A program made the translations under genes and the position numbers. From Arachnia propionica (lineage in GTDB: Bacteria > Actinomycetota > Actinomycetes > Propionibacteriales > Propionibacteriaceae), in contig NZ_CP146373.1 of assembly GCF_037055325.1 (NCBI RefSeq), forward strand, positions 124,001-188,000: 64,000 nt of DNA. The letters are read 5' to 3'. This document shows, piece after piece, positions 27,200 through 38,542 of this stretch. The notes below the pieces were generated by a model that saw only the letters and a list, made by a program, of their open reading frames with translations, was not told the DNA's origin and searched no databases. Position 1 is the stretch's first letter, and the number at the start of each line of letters is the position of its first letter.

Positions 27200-27595
27200 T
27201 CACTTCTTCGGGACCACGAGCTGGGAGGTCAGGCGACCGGTGGCGGTGAGCCGTCCTTCGTCGTCGTGGACATCTACCGTGTGAACGACGGTTCCGTCCC
27301 CTAGGCGAACGGGAACTGCCCTGCCCGTGACCCTGCCAGAGGTGACAGGCCGCAGATGGGTGACGTTGAGGTCGACGCCCACCGCGACCCGCTCCGGATG
27401 GGCATGCAGCCAGGCGGCCAGGGAGGCCAGACCTTCTATCAGCGCTGCAGTTGCTCCTCCGTGAAGCAGCCCGGCGGGTTGGGTGTTTCCCGTCACCGGC
27501 ATGGAGCCGACCACCTCCGCTGCGCTGACCTGGGTGATCTCGATCCCCAGTTTTTCGTGCAAGGAAGAGGGGGGTAGCGCGGTGGTGTCGATCAT
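27200..27595 (-). CDS. PaaI-type hotdog thioesterase
   Basis: 131 residues with the single hotdog fold. PAGLLHGGATAALIEG near residue 45 is the helix-capping active-site segment of PaaI-like acyl-CoA thioesterases. Convergent with the ANTAR regulator, whose stop directly abuts, and divergent from polA. The acyl substrate cannot be inferred. The weak ribosome-binding site leaves a small doubt about the exact start. Confidence 0.85.
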   Translation of the reverse strand: MIDTTALPPSSLHEKLGIEITQVSAAEVVGSMPVTGNTQPAGLLHGGATAALIEGLASLAAWLHAHPERVAVGVDLNVTHLRPVTSGRVTGRAVPVRLGDGTVVHTVDVHDDEGRLTATGRLTSQLVVPKK

Positions 27596-27613
27596 GGCCG
27601 TCAGTCTCGCACA

Positions 27614-27627
27614 GTAGATTTGATGGT

Positions 27628-27628
<1 letters not shown>
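27614..27628 (+). promoter_or_regulatory. Possible leaderless promoter of polA
   Basis: TAGATT (27614-27619) matches an actinobacterial -10 element, and the polA GTG begins 8 bp later with no Shine-Dalgarno sequence. This arrangement is typical of leaderless messages in this phylum. No convincing -35 is visible. Confidence 0.35.
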
Positions 27629-30297
<2,669 letters not shown>

Positions 30298-30315
30298 GCC
30301 GCCGGCCCTTCGGGA

Positions 30316-31032
30316 TCAGGCTTCTTCGGTCACGGGCTTGAACTTGAAGAAGATCCGTGAGTCCCAACCGTTGGTGTCCTTGTTATGGTCCCAACAAATG
30401 ACGATGGCGAGTGCGGGATCGCCGGTCTGGCGTTCCAGAAGATCCGAATCCCGGTCGAAAGTTGCCTCATCGACCTTCTGGTCTTCGGTGAACTGGTAGC
30501 AGGCGGTCCGCCCGTCTGCACTGGTGAGTTTCAGGACGTCCCCGGCCGCGAGCTGACTCGTGCCGTCCTTGTAGAGCTGGTTACCGACGGCTTCGCCGCT
30601 CTGGTAGGTGTGGATCGAAAGGACAACCTGGCCGGCGTTGGAGCCCGCTGCCGGGCCCATGTTCCACCAGGCCGCGGTCTTCGGTTCATCCTTGGGGGGA
30701 GCTTCGATGTTGCCGTCAGCGTCGTTCCCCAGGGAGAGGACGTTGGCCTCGATCCCCAGCTTCTCGATTGAGTAGGAGACCGGCACGAAACCTGCCTCGT
30801 CCGGCGCGCTGCAGGCACCCGGGGATGCAGGGGGCGCGGCGTCGGGGGAGGTCACGGCTGTGCCATCGGCGTCGCCGCTGGCGCTGGCCGCCGGGGGAGT
30901 CTCAGCCGTCTGGGGGTTGTCGTTTTTGGGTTGAAGGACCCATACAAGGGTCAGGGCTACTGCCAGAAGAATGGCAACTGCGGCTATGCCGAGTTGCACC
31001 TTCCGGTTTTTGAGAGCTTCGACGAGATTCAC
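30316..31032 (-). CDS. Sortase, class F-like
   Basis: 238 residues. A short cytoplasmic N-terminus is followed by a transmembrane helix (about 13-34) and an Ala/Pro-rich stalk. The sortase beta-barrel begins near PVSYSIEKLGI. The likely catalytic triad is His141 (SIHTYQ), Cys213 (IVICWD) and Arg226 (DSRIFF). The usual TLxTC strand is replaced by VIC. It would cleave and attach surface proteins bearing an LPXTG-type motif. No sortase substrate gene lies in the window. Assignment to class F rather than D or E is inference from this pattern. Confidence 0.78.
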   Translation of the reverse strand: MNLVEALKNRKVQLGIAAVAILLAVALTLVWVLQPKNDNPQTAETPPAASASGDADGTAVTSPDAAPPASPGACSAPDEAGFVPVSYSIEKLGIEANVLSLGNDADGNIEAPPKDEPKTAAWWNMGPAAGSNAGQVVLSIHTYQSGEAVGNQLYKDGTSQLAAGDVLKLTSADGRTACYQFTEDQKVDEATFDRDSDLLERQTGDPALAIVICWDHNKDTNGWDSRIFFKFKPVTEEA

Positions 31033-31116
31033 GGGAACAGATTAATCCCTGCCCCAACCACGGCCAACCGGTCTGCCGTAATTAATGCGGTCCGGTAGTA
31101 TCGAATCGTTCTGATC

Positions 31117-31145
31117 TTGACCGTCTCCAGGGGCAACGATAGGGT
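31117..31145 (+). promoter_or_regulatory. Promoter of rpsA
   Basis: TTGACC (31117-31122), a 17-bp spacer and TAGGGT (31140-31145) form a good housekeeping-type promoter. It implies a leader of about 110 nt before the rpsA ATG. The rest of the 31033-31261 gap shows no gene. Confidence 0.55.
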
Positions 31146-31261
31146 GAAGGAGCGCTGTGGCCTGCCTGCCCTCGGACCGAGTGGGGCTGGCGCGTCCATC
31201 TTCCCGATCTGGGAGGACGGACAGGGCACAGGGTGAAACCTTATTGTGAAAGCCCTACTAC

Positions 31262-32710
31262 ATGTCCTCCTCCTCCACTGAGGCCTCGACCGTGGCAGTC
31301 GACGATTTCGGTTCCCCGGAAGCCTTCATGGCAGCCGTTGACGCCACCATCAAGTACTTCAATGACGGCGACATCGTCTCCGGAACCGTTGTCAAGGTCG
31401 ACCGGGACGAAGTCCTCCTCGACATCGGCTACAAGACCGAAGGCGTCATCCCATCCAAGGAACTCTCCATCAAACACGACGTCGATCCCTTCGACGTGGT
31501 CCAGGTCGGCGACGAGATCGAAGCCCTGGTTCAGCAGAAGGAGGACAAGGAGGGGCGCCTCATCCTCTCCAAGAAGCGCGCCCAGTACGAACGCGCCTGG
31601 GGCACGATCGAGAAGATTAAGGAAGAGGACGGCGTTGTTTCCGGCTCCGTCATCGAGGTCGTCAAGGGCGGCCTGATCGTCGACATCGGCCTGCGTGGCT
31701 TCCTGCCCGCATCGCTGGTGGAGATGCGCCGTGTCCGTGACCTTCAGCCCTATGTCGGCATGGAACTCGAGGCCAAGATCATTGAGCTCGACAAGAACCG
31801 CAACAACGTGGTGCTGTCGCGTCGTGCCTGGCTGGAGCAGACCCAGTCTGAGGTTCGCCAGACGTTCCTCAACCAGCTGCAGAAGGGCCAGATCCGCAAG
31901 GGTGTGGTCTCCTCTATCGTCAACTTCGGTGCGTTCGTGGACCTCGGTGGGGTCGATGGCCTGGTGCACGTCTCCGAGCTCAGCTGGAAACACATCGACC
32001 ATCCGAACGAGGTCGTGGAGGTCGGCACTCCCGTCACCGTCGAGGTGCTCGAGGTGGACATGGACCGCGAGCGTGTGTCCCTGTCTCTGAAGGCAACCCA
32101 GGAAGATCCGTGGCAGACCTTCGCGCGTCTGCACCAGATCGGTCAGATCGTGCCCGGCAAGGTCACCAAGTTGGTTCCGTTCGGCTCCTTCGTGCGCGTT
32201 GGCGACGGTATCGAGGGTCTGGTGCACGTCTCCGAGCTGGCTGAACGTCACGTCGAGATCCCGGAGCAAGTCGTTTCCGTCGGCGACGACGTCATGGTCA
32301 AGGTCATCGACATCGACCTGGAACGCCGCCGCGTCTCGCTGTCACTGAAGCAGGCCAACGAGGGTGTCGATGTGGCCGCCGAGGAATTCGACGCTTCCCT
32401 CTACGGCATGGCCGACAGCTACGACGAGCAGGGCAACTACATCTACCCCGAAGGTTTCGACCCGGAGACCAACGAGTGGAAGTCCGGCTACGAGGAACAG
32501 CAGGCTGCTTGGGAGCAGCAGTACGCCGAGGCCCAGGCCCGCTGGGAGGCTCACAAGCGCCAGGTGGCCGAGGCCGCCGAGGCCGAACGTCAAGCTGCCA
32601 CGGCAGCCGGCACCGGCTACGCTTCCACCTCCACTGAACCCGCCGAGGGTTCCCTCGCATCCGACGAGGCCCTCCAGGCCCTTCGTGAGAAGCTGACCGG
32701 CAGCAACTGA
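31262..32710 (+). CDS. rpsA: 30S ribosomal protein S1
   Basis: 482 residues. Four S1 (OB-fold) repeats lie at about 35-105, 123-188, 209-277 and 294-363; for example GVVSSIVNFGAFVDLGG in the third and GKVTKLVPFGSFVRVG in the fourth. A low-complexity tail rich in Ala, Glu and Gln follows. Four repeats is the actinobacterial form, as against six in proteobacteria. It binds mRNA on the 30S subunit. ATG at 31262 with only a weak Shine-Dalgarno sequence. Confidence 0.96.
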   Translation: MSSSSTEASTVAVDDFGSPEAFMAAVDATIKYFNDGDIVSGTVVKVDRDEVLLDIGYKTEGVIPSKELSIKHDVDPFDVVQVGDEIEALVQQKEDKEGRLILSKKRAQYERAWGTIEKIKEEDGVVSGSVIEVVKGGLIVDIGLRGFLPASLVEMRRVRDLQPYVGMELEAKIIELDKNRNNVVLSRRAWLEQTQSEVRQTFLNQLQKGQIRKGVVSSIVNFGAFVDLGGVDGLVHVSELSWKHIDHPNEVVEVGTPVTVEVLEVDMDRERVSLSLKATQEDPWQTFARLHQIGQIVPGKVTKLVPFGSFVRVGDGIEGLVHVSELAERHVEIPEQVVSVGDDVMVKVIDIDLERRRVSLSLKQANEGVDVAAEEFDASLYGMADSYDEQGNYIYPEGFDPETNEWKSGYEEQQAAWEQQYAEAQARWEAHKRQVAEAAEAERQAATAAGTGYASTSTEPAEGSLASDEALQALREKLTGSN

Positions 32711-32727
32711 TCTGCTGAGAAATCCGC

Positions 32728-32768
32728 GATCCGGGCCCGCTTCCCTTCAGGGGAAGCGGGCCCGGATC
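32728..32768 (+). terminator. Intrinsic terminator hairpin of rpsA
   Basis: Arms of 18 bp (GATCCGGGCCCGCTTCCC and its exact complement) flank a TTCAG loop. It starts 18 bp after the rpsA stop. GTGTTGTG follows, so the T-tract is weak, but the stem is long and GC-rich. Confidence 0.8.
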
Positions 32769-33085
32769 GTGTTGTGAAGAATCCTGCGGACAGATTTCGT
32801 GCGGAACCGATCACATCAGCCTGCGAGGTTCACAGGAACAGGAACGTCCATGAGGCTTATGTACAGACGGCGCGTCGGGCAAGAAAACTCCTAGTCAGCG
32901 CATACGTGAGGAGGGTCATGAATAAGCCTCCATGATCCAACCGGCAGATCCGACAACATCGCTTCGGACGCTCACTTTTGGATTTCAACATGACTTTCAG
33001 CCGAATCTGGCCTTGTGGTCTTGCCCGGCGAGGATGAGAAGCGCAGGATGGCAGGTATCCCGGTTCTCGAAGAAAGGAGATGAAC
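32769..33085 (+). other. Gene-free leader region before the small-peptide gene
   Basis: 317 bp of visibly lower G+C than its neighbours. The only coding-like element is a five-codon reading frame (32918-32935, MNKPP) with a strong GAGGAGGG site 3 bp upstream. An imperfect inverted repeat overlaps it (GGTCATG and CATGATCC). No good promoter pair was found. It may be a regulatory leader of the following peptide gene. Confidence 0.4.
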
Positions 33086-33283
33086 ATGAGAAGCCGGTAC
33101 TTATCAATCCTTGTGTCAACCGTGATGATGGCTGCTGTCCTGCTGGGACCTTCTGCCGCTGCGTTCGCTTTTGCTCTTGGCCTGGGAATGGTTTGTCTGC
33201 CTGCTGGGTCATGGGCGTCACTCGCTTGTTCAGGTGGCTCTTCTTTGCTCTTCCCCATCAACTGGGATGCTGCATGCAGGTGA
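33086..33283 (+). CDS. Small secreted Cys-containing peptide, unknown function (bacteriocin-like architecture)
   Basis: 65 residues. The start is ATG 33086, with AAAGGAG exactly 6 bp upstream; an ATG at 33080 abuts that site. The N-terminus is a clear Sec signal peptide: basic (MRSRY), hydrophobic (about residues 6-21), then PSAAAFA. Cleavage after about residue 28 would release a peptide of about 37 residues with three cysteines (GMVCLP, LACSGG, DAACR) and many Gly, Ser and hydrophobic residues. I do not recognise a family. The partner gene begins 6 bp after the stop. A secreted antimicrobial or signal peptide is a hypothesis only. Other frames here give longer products but lack a signal sequence and ribosome-binding site. 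Confidence 0.6.
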   Translation: MRSRYLSILVSTVMMAAVLLGPSAAAFAFALGLGMVCLPAGSWASLACSGGSSLLFPINWDAACR

Positions 33284-33289
33284 TCTGAT

Positions 33290-33553
33290 ATGTCTGCTAG
33301 TTCGAAGAAATGGGTGTGGCCGCGGACTTTCGGTCGGCGCTTCGCCTTCGCCATGTCTATTCACGGGCCGGTCGGGTTTGTCGCTTCTCTGCTGGTTGGA
33401 TGGTTCAAGCAGTTGCCTCTCGCAGTGACGATGCTGCACGTGTGGCTGTGGGCACTCGTCATCTGCCTCACAATTTCTTTGTTACAGGCTGCACTGGCCC
33501 GACCGGGTGCCTCGTTCTGGAAACCACTGATCCCGGTGGAGGAAACCGACTGA
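33290..33553 (+). CDS. Small two-helix membrane protein, unknown (possible immunity partner)
   Basis: 87 residues. AGGTGA lies 6 bp before the ATG. A basic N-terminus (SSKKWVWPRTFGRR) is followed by two hydrophobic helices (about 18-38 and 42-68) and a polar C-terminal tail, giving an N-in, C-in prediction. It resembles small DUF2798-type membrane proteins in size and layout, but I cannot confirm that. Tight spacing to the upstream secreted peptide suggests translation from one message. Small two-helix proteins next to peptide genes are often immunity factors; that is inference. Confidence 0.6.
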   Translation: MSASSKKWVWPRTFGRRFAFAMSIHGPVGFVASLLVGWFKQLPLAVTMLHVWLWALVICLTISLLQAALARPGASFWKPLIPVEETD

Positions 33554-33561
33554 CATCTTCA

Positions 33562-33607
33562 CGAGAAGAAGAGGGCTGCCCCGAAAGGAGCAGCCCTCTT
33601 CTTCTCG
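33562..33607 (+). terminator. Bidirectional terminator between the small-gene pair and gcvP
   Basis: Arms of 18 bp (CGAGAAGAAGAGGGCTGC and complement) enclose CCCGAAAGGA, which can itself pair around GAAA. The plus strand carries pyrimidine-rich CTTCTTCTCG at the 3' arm. It lies 8 bp after the membrane-protein stop and 12 bp before the gcvP stop on the other strand, so it can serve both. Confidence 0.85.
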
Positions 33608-33619
33608 CAAATCCGTGGC

Positions 33620-36448
33620 TCAGCCCGGCGTCCCCTCCCAGGGCGGGCAGCTGCACACCAGATGTCGGTCGCCGTAGGCGTTGTCCACTCTTCCGACGGG
33701 AGGCCAGTACTTGTCCACCCGGAATGATCCGGGCGGGAAGCATCCCTCTTCCCGGGAGTAGGGGCGGTCCCACTCAGCGACGAGATCCTCCACGGTGTGG
33801 GGGGCGCGGCGCAGCGGCGACTCCTCTGCCGCGATCCGTCCCGAGGCGACGTCGTCGGCCTCACGGGCGATGTCCAGCATCGCCGCGACGAAACGGTCCA
33901 GCTCAGCCAGGGTTTCCGACTCCGTGGGCTCCACCATCAATGTTCCCGCCACCGGGAAGGACATGGTGGGGGCGTGGAAACCGTGATCGATGAGCCGCTT
34001 GGCGACGTCATCGACAGTGATTCCGTGGCGTGCGAAGATGCGCGTATCCACGATGCACTCATGGGCCACCCGGTTGTTTCCGCCGCGGTACAGGATCGGA
34101 TACGCCTCCGAGAGCCTGCTCGCCAGATAGTTGGCGCTCAGGATCGCCACCCGTGTGGCCTGGGTCAGCCCGCTGCCGCCCATGAGTCGGATGTAGGCCC
34201 ACGAGATCGGCAGGATGGAAGCCGAACCGAAAGCGGCGGCCGAAACCGCTCCCGCTTCGCCCGTGGCTGGATCGCTCGGCAGGTGCGGTTTCAGGTGTTC
34301 CTTGACCCCGATGGGACCCATGCCGGGCCCGCCACCGCCGTGCGGGATGGCGAAGGTCTTGTGCAGGTTCACGTGGCTGACGTCGCCCCCCAGGTCGCCG
34401 GGACGCACGAGACCGACCAGAGCGTTCATGTTCGCGCCGTCGATGTAGACCTGCCCGCCGTGGGCGTGCGTGATTTCGCAGACCTTCCGAACAGTGTCTT
34501 CGAACACGCCGTGCGTAGACGGGTAGGTGATCATCACGGCCGCCAACCGCTCTCCTGCTTCCTCCGCCCTGGCGGCGAAGTCGTCAATGTCGATGTCGCC
34601 GTTCTCGGCAGACTTCACCGCGACGACCTTCATTCCGGCCATGGTTGCCGAGGCCGGGTTCGTGCCGTGGGCCGAAGCCGGGATCAGACAGATGTCACGC
34701 TCGTCACCGTTGGCGCGGTGATAGGCGGCGATCGTCTGCAGCCCCGCGTACTCGCCCTGGGCGCCGCTGTTGGGTTGCATCGAGAACGCGTCGTAGCCCG
34801 TGATCTCGCACAGCAGCTTTTCCAGGTCTGCCACCAGTTCCCGGTATCCCTCCGACTGTGAGGCGGGGGCGAACGGGTGTAGGTCTGCGAACTCCGGCCA
34901 GGTGATCGGCATCATCTCGACTGCGGCGTTCAGTTTCATAGTGCAGGAACCCAGTGGGATCATCGCCCGGTCCAGTGCCAGGTCGCGATCGGCAAGGCGA
35001 CGCATATAGCGCATCATCTCCGACTCGGCCCGGTTCATGTGGAAGACCGGGTGGGTCAGGTACTCGGAGGTACGAAGCAACGAATCCGGAATTGCCGGGT
35101 CCTGGCTGAGTTCTGTGGCCGGTTCAATGCCGAAGGCATCCAATACCGATGCGAGGGTCTCCAGGGTGGTGGTCTCGTCCACCGAGATGCCCACCCTGTC
35201 GCGACCGACCCGGCGCAGATTGATACCTCGCTGCTCTGCAGCGGCAAGGATGCCCGCCTGGCCGACCCCCACCCGGATCGTGATCGTGTCGAAGAATTCG
35301 TCCGGTTCAACGATGGCGCCCCCTGCCCTCAGCCGTTCCGCGAGGGTGACCGCCATCAGATGGACCCGCTGCCCGATGGCCTTGAGACCTGCTGGGCCGT
35401 GGAAGACCGCGTAGAAGGAGGCCATCACCGCGAGAAGTGCCTGGGCCGTGCAGATGTTCGACGTGGCTCTCTCGCGGCGGATGTGCTGTTCCCGGGTTTG
35501 CAGGGCCAGACGATAGGCGCGATTGCCCGCGCTGTCCTTGGAAACACCGACGAGACGTCCCGGCATGGTGCGTTTCAGCTTGTCGCAGCAGGCCATGAAC
35601 GCTGCGTGTGGGCCACCGAACCCCATCGGTACCCCGAAACGCTGAGCTGAACCAACTGCGATGTCGAATCCCATCGCGCTCGGTTCCTTCAGCAGGGTCA
35701 GGGCCAGCAGGTCGGCGGCCACGATCGCCAGGGCACCTGCCTCATGCAGGGCCTCGCACTGCGCGGTGTGGTCCCGCAGGTGCCCGTAGGTGCCGGGATA
35801 GGCGAAGATCGCCCCGCACAGGTTTTCTGTGTCCAGCTCATCGACCTCGCCGATCACCAGGTCGATGCCCAGTGGCCGGGCCCGGGTGGCCAGGATGCTG
35901 AGGATCTGCGGGTGCAGGTCGGCTGCTGCGAAGAAACGTGGTTTCTTGCGTTTGCCCGTCGCGAACGCCATGCTCATCGCTTCCGCGGCGGCGGTTGCCT
36001 CGTCGAGCAGGGAAGCATTGGCGATTTCCAGCCCGGTCAGGTCGCTGATCATGGTTTGGAAGTTCAGCAGCGCCTCCAGCCTTCCCTGTGATATCTCGGG
36101 CTGGTACGGGGTGTAGGAGGTGTACCAGGCCGGGTTCTCGAGGATGTTGCGCTGGATCGCAGGCGGAGTGATCGTGCCGTGGTAACCCTGGCCGATCATC
36201 GAGGTCCGGACCTTGTTCTTGGCGGCCATCCGCCGTAGTTCTTCCAGCACAGCGCCCTCGGTCAGTGGTGCCCAGGAAAGCGTTTCGGTCTGGCGAATTC
36301 CTGTGGGTACGGCCTGATCGATCAACTCGTCGAGGCTATCGACCCCGATTGCCGAGAGCATGGTCTCCATTTCGGTCGGACTTGGGCCGATGTGACGGCG
36401 ATTGGCGAAATCGTCTGGGTCGTAGCTGGTGGGATTCCAGGTGCTCAT
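33620..36448 (-). CDS. gcvP: Glycine dehydrogenase (decarboxylating), P-protein
   Basis: 942 residues, the single-chain form with both halves of the alpha2-type enzyme fused. The N-terminal half begins with [13 protein letters not shown]. The PLP-binding Lys is in [14 protein letters not shown], near residue 696. It decarboxylates glycine and passes the aminomethyl group to the H-protein lipoyl arm. The ATG overlaps the gcvH stop by 1 bp. It is the last gene of the riboswitch-controlled operon. Confidence 0.96.
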   Translation of the reverse strand: MSTWNPTSYDPDDFANRRHIGPSPTEMETMLSAIGVDSLDELIDQAVPTGIRQTETLSWAPLTEGAVLEELRRMAAKNKVRTSMIGQGYHGTITPPAIQRNILENPAWYTSYTPYQPEISQGRLEALLNFQTMISDLTGLEIANASLLDEATAAAEAMSMAFATGKRKKPRFFAAADLHPQILSILATRARPLGIDLVIGEVDELDTENLCGAIFAYPGTYGHLRDHTAQCEALHEAGALAIVAADLLALTLLKEPSAMGFDIAVGSAQRFGVPMGFGGPHAAFMACCDKLKRTMPGRLVGVSKDSAGNRAYRLALQTREQHIRRERATSNICTAQALLAVMASFYAVFHGPAGLKAIGQRVHLMAVTLAERLRAGGAIVEPDEFFDTITIRVGVGQAGILAAAEQRGINLRRVGRDRVGISVDETTTLETLASVLDAFGIEPATELSQDPAIPDSLLRTSEYLTHPVFHMNRAESEMMRYMRRLADRDLALDRAMIPLGSCTMKLNAAVEMMPITWPEFADLHPFAPASQSEGYRELVADLEKLLCEITGYDAFSMQPNSGAQGEYAGLQTIAAYHRANGDERDICLIPASAHGTNPASATMAGMKVVAVKSAENGDIDIDDFAARAEEAGERLAAVMITYPSTHGVFEDTVRKVCEITHAHGGQVYIDGANMNALVGLVRPGDLGGDVSHVNLHKTFAIPHGGGGPGMGPIGVKEHLKPHLPSDPATGEAGAVSAAAFGSASILPISWAYIRLMGGSGLTQATRVAILSANYLASRLSEAYPILYRGGNNRVAHECIVDTRIFARHGITVDDVAKRLIDHGFHAPTMSFPVAGTLMVEPTESETLAELDRFVAAMLDIAREADDVASGRIAAEESPLRRAPHTVEDLVAEWDRPYSREEGCFPPGSFRVDKYWPPVGRVDNAYGDRHLVCSCPPWEGTPG

Positions 36449-36807
36449 CAGTTGATCAGGGCCTTGTACTCGTCCTCGCTGAGGTACTCATCCAGTGCGG
36501 AGGGGTCGCTGGGCTGGATCTTGAAGAACCAGGAACCTGCGGGATCCTCGTTGACGGTCTCGGGGGAGTTCACCACGGTCTGGTTGACCTCGGTGATGAC
36601 CCCGTCGAAGGGAGCAACAATCCCGGAGGTGGCCTTGGTGGATTCGATCACGACGATTTCCTCACCCTTGGTGACCTCGGCCCCGACCTCGGGAAGCTCG
36701 ACGTAGACGACATCACCCAGCTCGCCGGTGGCATGGTCGGTGAGACCGACGGCGACCCCGTTGTCGCCGCTGTCGAGCCAGTCGTGGTCCTTGGTGTACT
36801 TGATCAT
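36448..36807 (-). CDS. gcvH: Glycine cleavage system H-protein
   Basis: 119 residues of lipoyl-domain fold. The lipoylated Lys lies in [10 protein letters not shown], near residue 53-54. [12 protein letters not shown] and FDGVITEVN segments are typical. It shuttles the methylamine intermediate between P-, T- and L-proteins. It begins 12 bp after gcvT and abuts gcvP. Confidence 0.96.
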   Translation of the reverse strand: MIKYTKDHDWLDSGDNGVAVGLTDHATGELGDVVYVELPEVGAEVTKGEEIVVIESTKATSGIVAPFDGVITEVNQTVVNSPETVNEDPAGSWFFKIQPSDPSALDEYLSEDEYKALIN

Positions 36808-36819
36808 TGTGCTCTCTCC

Positions 36820-37935
36820 TCAGCGTTTGTAGGACGGTGTGATGAACGGTAGTGCGGTGACCGTCAATGGGAGACGTTTACCACGTACCTCGGCGTGGAC
36901 GGTGGTGCTGGGTTGAATTTCGGCGGGCAGCATCGCCATGGCGATCGGGCCGCCCACAGTTGCTCCGAAGCCACCGGATGTGACTTCGGCTACCGGCTCG
37001 GTGCTCTCAACGGACAGGAACAGTTTCGCCCCCTCGCGTACGGGGGCGCGGCCCTCGGCGCGCAGGCCGACTCGCTTGCGGGAAGGGCCCTCGATGAGTT
37101 GTTCCAGGATCACCCCGGCTCCGGGGAAACCACCCTCACGAGAACCACCCCGGCGTCGTACCTTCGGGATCGCCCAGCCCAGGTCGGCCTCAGCTGGTGT
37201 GATGTGTGGGCTGAGGTCGTGCCCGTACAGGGGCATGCCCGCTTCGAGACGAAGCGAATCACGGGCACCGAGACCCGCTGGGAGCACCCAGTCGCATTCC
37301 AGGAGGGCACGAGCCAGCCGTTCGGCTTCGAGGCTGGGGACGGAGATTTCGAAGCCGTCCTCGCCGGTGTACCCGGAACGTGAAATCCAGACCTCGATAC
37401 CGTCCCAATCGAGGATCTGCGAGTCCATGAACTTCAATCCGGTCGCCTCCGGCACTAGGCCGCCCAGGGCCTCCTCAGCCCGGGGACCCTGCAGGGCCAG
37501 CAGCGAACGATCCGTGAGGTGCTCGACCGTGACCCCGTCGAGGGTATGCAGCAACCCGAGGTCGTGATCGGAGCGGGCAGCATTGACCACCAGGAAGTAA
37601 CGATCACCGTGGTGGGCGAACATGAGATCGTCTAGGATCCCGCCGTTCTCGTCGGTGAACAGACCGTAGCGCTGGCGGCCCTCCTTCAACCCGGCGACGC
37701 TGGCCGGGATCAGCGTTTCCAGGACTGCGGCGGCGTCAGCCAGGTTTCCGGATTTCGGACGGATCAGAATCTGACCCATGTGGCTGACATCGAACAGTGA
37801 GGCGGATTGCCGTGTGTGCTGATGCTCCGAGATGATTCCGGCGAACTGCACGGGTAGCTCCCAGCCGGCGAAATCCACCAGACGACCGCCCAATTCCTTG
37901 TGCAGCTCGTGCAACGCAGTGGTTGATAGTGACAT
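36820..37935 (-). CDS. gcvT: Aminomethyltransferase, T-protein
   Basis: 371 residues. The folate-binding family segments are SLFDVSHMGQ near residue 47, GYTGEDGFEI near 185 and RLEAGMPLYGHD near 225. It transfers the methylene group to tetrahydrofolate and releases ammonia. The ATG at 37935 has AAGGGG upstream. The frame remains open further upstream, but that region is the riboswitch. First gene of the gcvTHP operon. Confidence 0.95.
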   Translation of the reverse strand: MSLSTTALHELHKELGGRLVDFAGWELPVQFAGIISEHQHTRQSASLFDVSHMGQILIRPKSGNLADAAAVLETLIPASVAGLKEGRQRYGLFTDENGGILDDLMFAHHGDRYFLVVNAARSDHDLGLLHTLDGVTVEHLTDRSLLALQGPRAEEALGGLVPEATGLKFMDSQILDWDGIEVWISRSGYTGEDGFEISVPSLEAERLARALLECDWVLPAGLGARDSLRLEAGMPLYGHDLSPHITPAEADLGWAIPKVRRRGGSREGGFPGAGVILEQLIEGPSRKRVGLRAEGRAPVREGAKLFLSVESTEPVAEVTSGGFGATVGGPIAMAMLPAEIQPSTTVHAEVRGKRLPLTVTALPFITPSYKR

Positions 37936-37989
37936 GAGGACCCCTTCCTGCCGACGCGCGACGTTGCTGGGTGGTGCGGCCCACCCGGA

Positions 37990-38150
37990 GCCCCCTCTGT
38001 CACTGCTGCCTGAGATCGTTTCATCCTTCGGCGGACCCCGGTGGGGTCTCTCTCCAGAGTGTAGAAGTCGTCGCGGTCCTGGGGCCTGAGAGTTTCCGGG
38101 GCGGTTGCTCCTTCGGCACCGACTAGGGGTCGGTTCTCCCGCTACAGGAC
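37990..38150 (-). promoter_or_regulatory. Tandem glycine riboswitch upstream of gcvT
   Basis: Two complete aptamers read on the minus strand. The first (about 38145-38072) has GCGGGAGA, GCCGAAGGAGCAA and AAACTCTCAGGC. The second (about 38060-37993) has CTCTGGAGAGA, CGCCGAAGGATGAAAC, TCTCAGGCA and the closing GACAGAG. These are the conserved glycine-aptamer core segments. A linker of about ten nucleotides separates them and the gcvT start is about 55 bp downstream. Binding of glycine should switch on the cleavage operon. A possible terminator stem (GGGTGGGCC against the GGTGGTGCGGCCCACCC region) lies between aptamer 2 and gcvT. Confidence 0.93.
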
Positions 38151-38237
38151 ACAGCATACAGAGAGGCAGAGGAAACTACGGAGGTAGCCTTGGGAACATC
38201 GATCTGAAACTTCAACGTGGAAGGACGGAGAAAGGCC

Positions 38238-38528
38238 ATGGCGGTGAATTTGATTGCCCGGTTCATATGCCGGGGCGGGGCACGAGAGGTGGTTGCGGAC
38301 CTGATCGGAGCCTACGCTGAGCACGTGAACGCCTCACCCGGAACGGTGCGTTTCGAGGTGTATACGGAACGCGATGACCCGAACCAGTTCGTCATCCTCG
38401 AGTGCTACCAGAACGAAGACGCTTTCAAGGCTCACCTTGCCGACCCCGCGAACACGGCATTCAACGACAAGCTTGGACCGCTGATCACGGGAGACGCCTC
38501 CGAACTGACCTTCCTCGAGGTTCCGTAA
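38238..38528 (+). CDS. Antibiotic-biosynthesis-monooxygenase (ABM) family protein
   Basis: 96 residues, the size of a single ABM ferredoxin-like domain. Segments such as VNLIARFICRGG, TVRFEVYTERDDP and FVILECYQNEDAFKAHL match YgiN-like putative quinol monooxygenases. ATG at 38238 with GGAG and AAAGG upstream. Divergent from the riboswitch and followed by coaE 14 bp later. The substrate is unknown, and many members act on quinones or haem. Confidence 0.82.
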   Translation: MAVNLIARFICRGGAREVVADLIGAYAEHVNASPGTVRFEVYTERDDPNQFVILECYQNEDAFKAHLADPANTAFNDKLGPLITGDASELTFLEVP

Positions 38529-38542
38529 TACCCTGTGGTCTC

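Noticed and set aside
32932-33288. 118-codon plus-strand frame overlapping the secreted peptide gene
   Set aside because: No ribosome-binding site and no signal peptide or domain; the 33086 frame has both a spaced AAAGGAG and a clear signal sequence.
32857-33354. 165-codon minus-strand frame opposite the small peptide gene
   Set aside because: No ribosome-binding site, no recognisable domain, and it would run antisense to two better-supported small genes.
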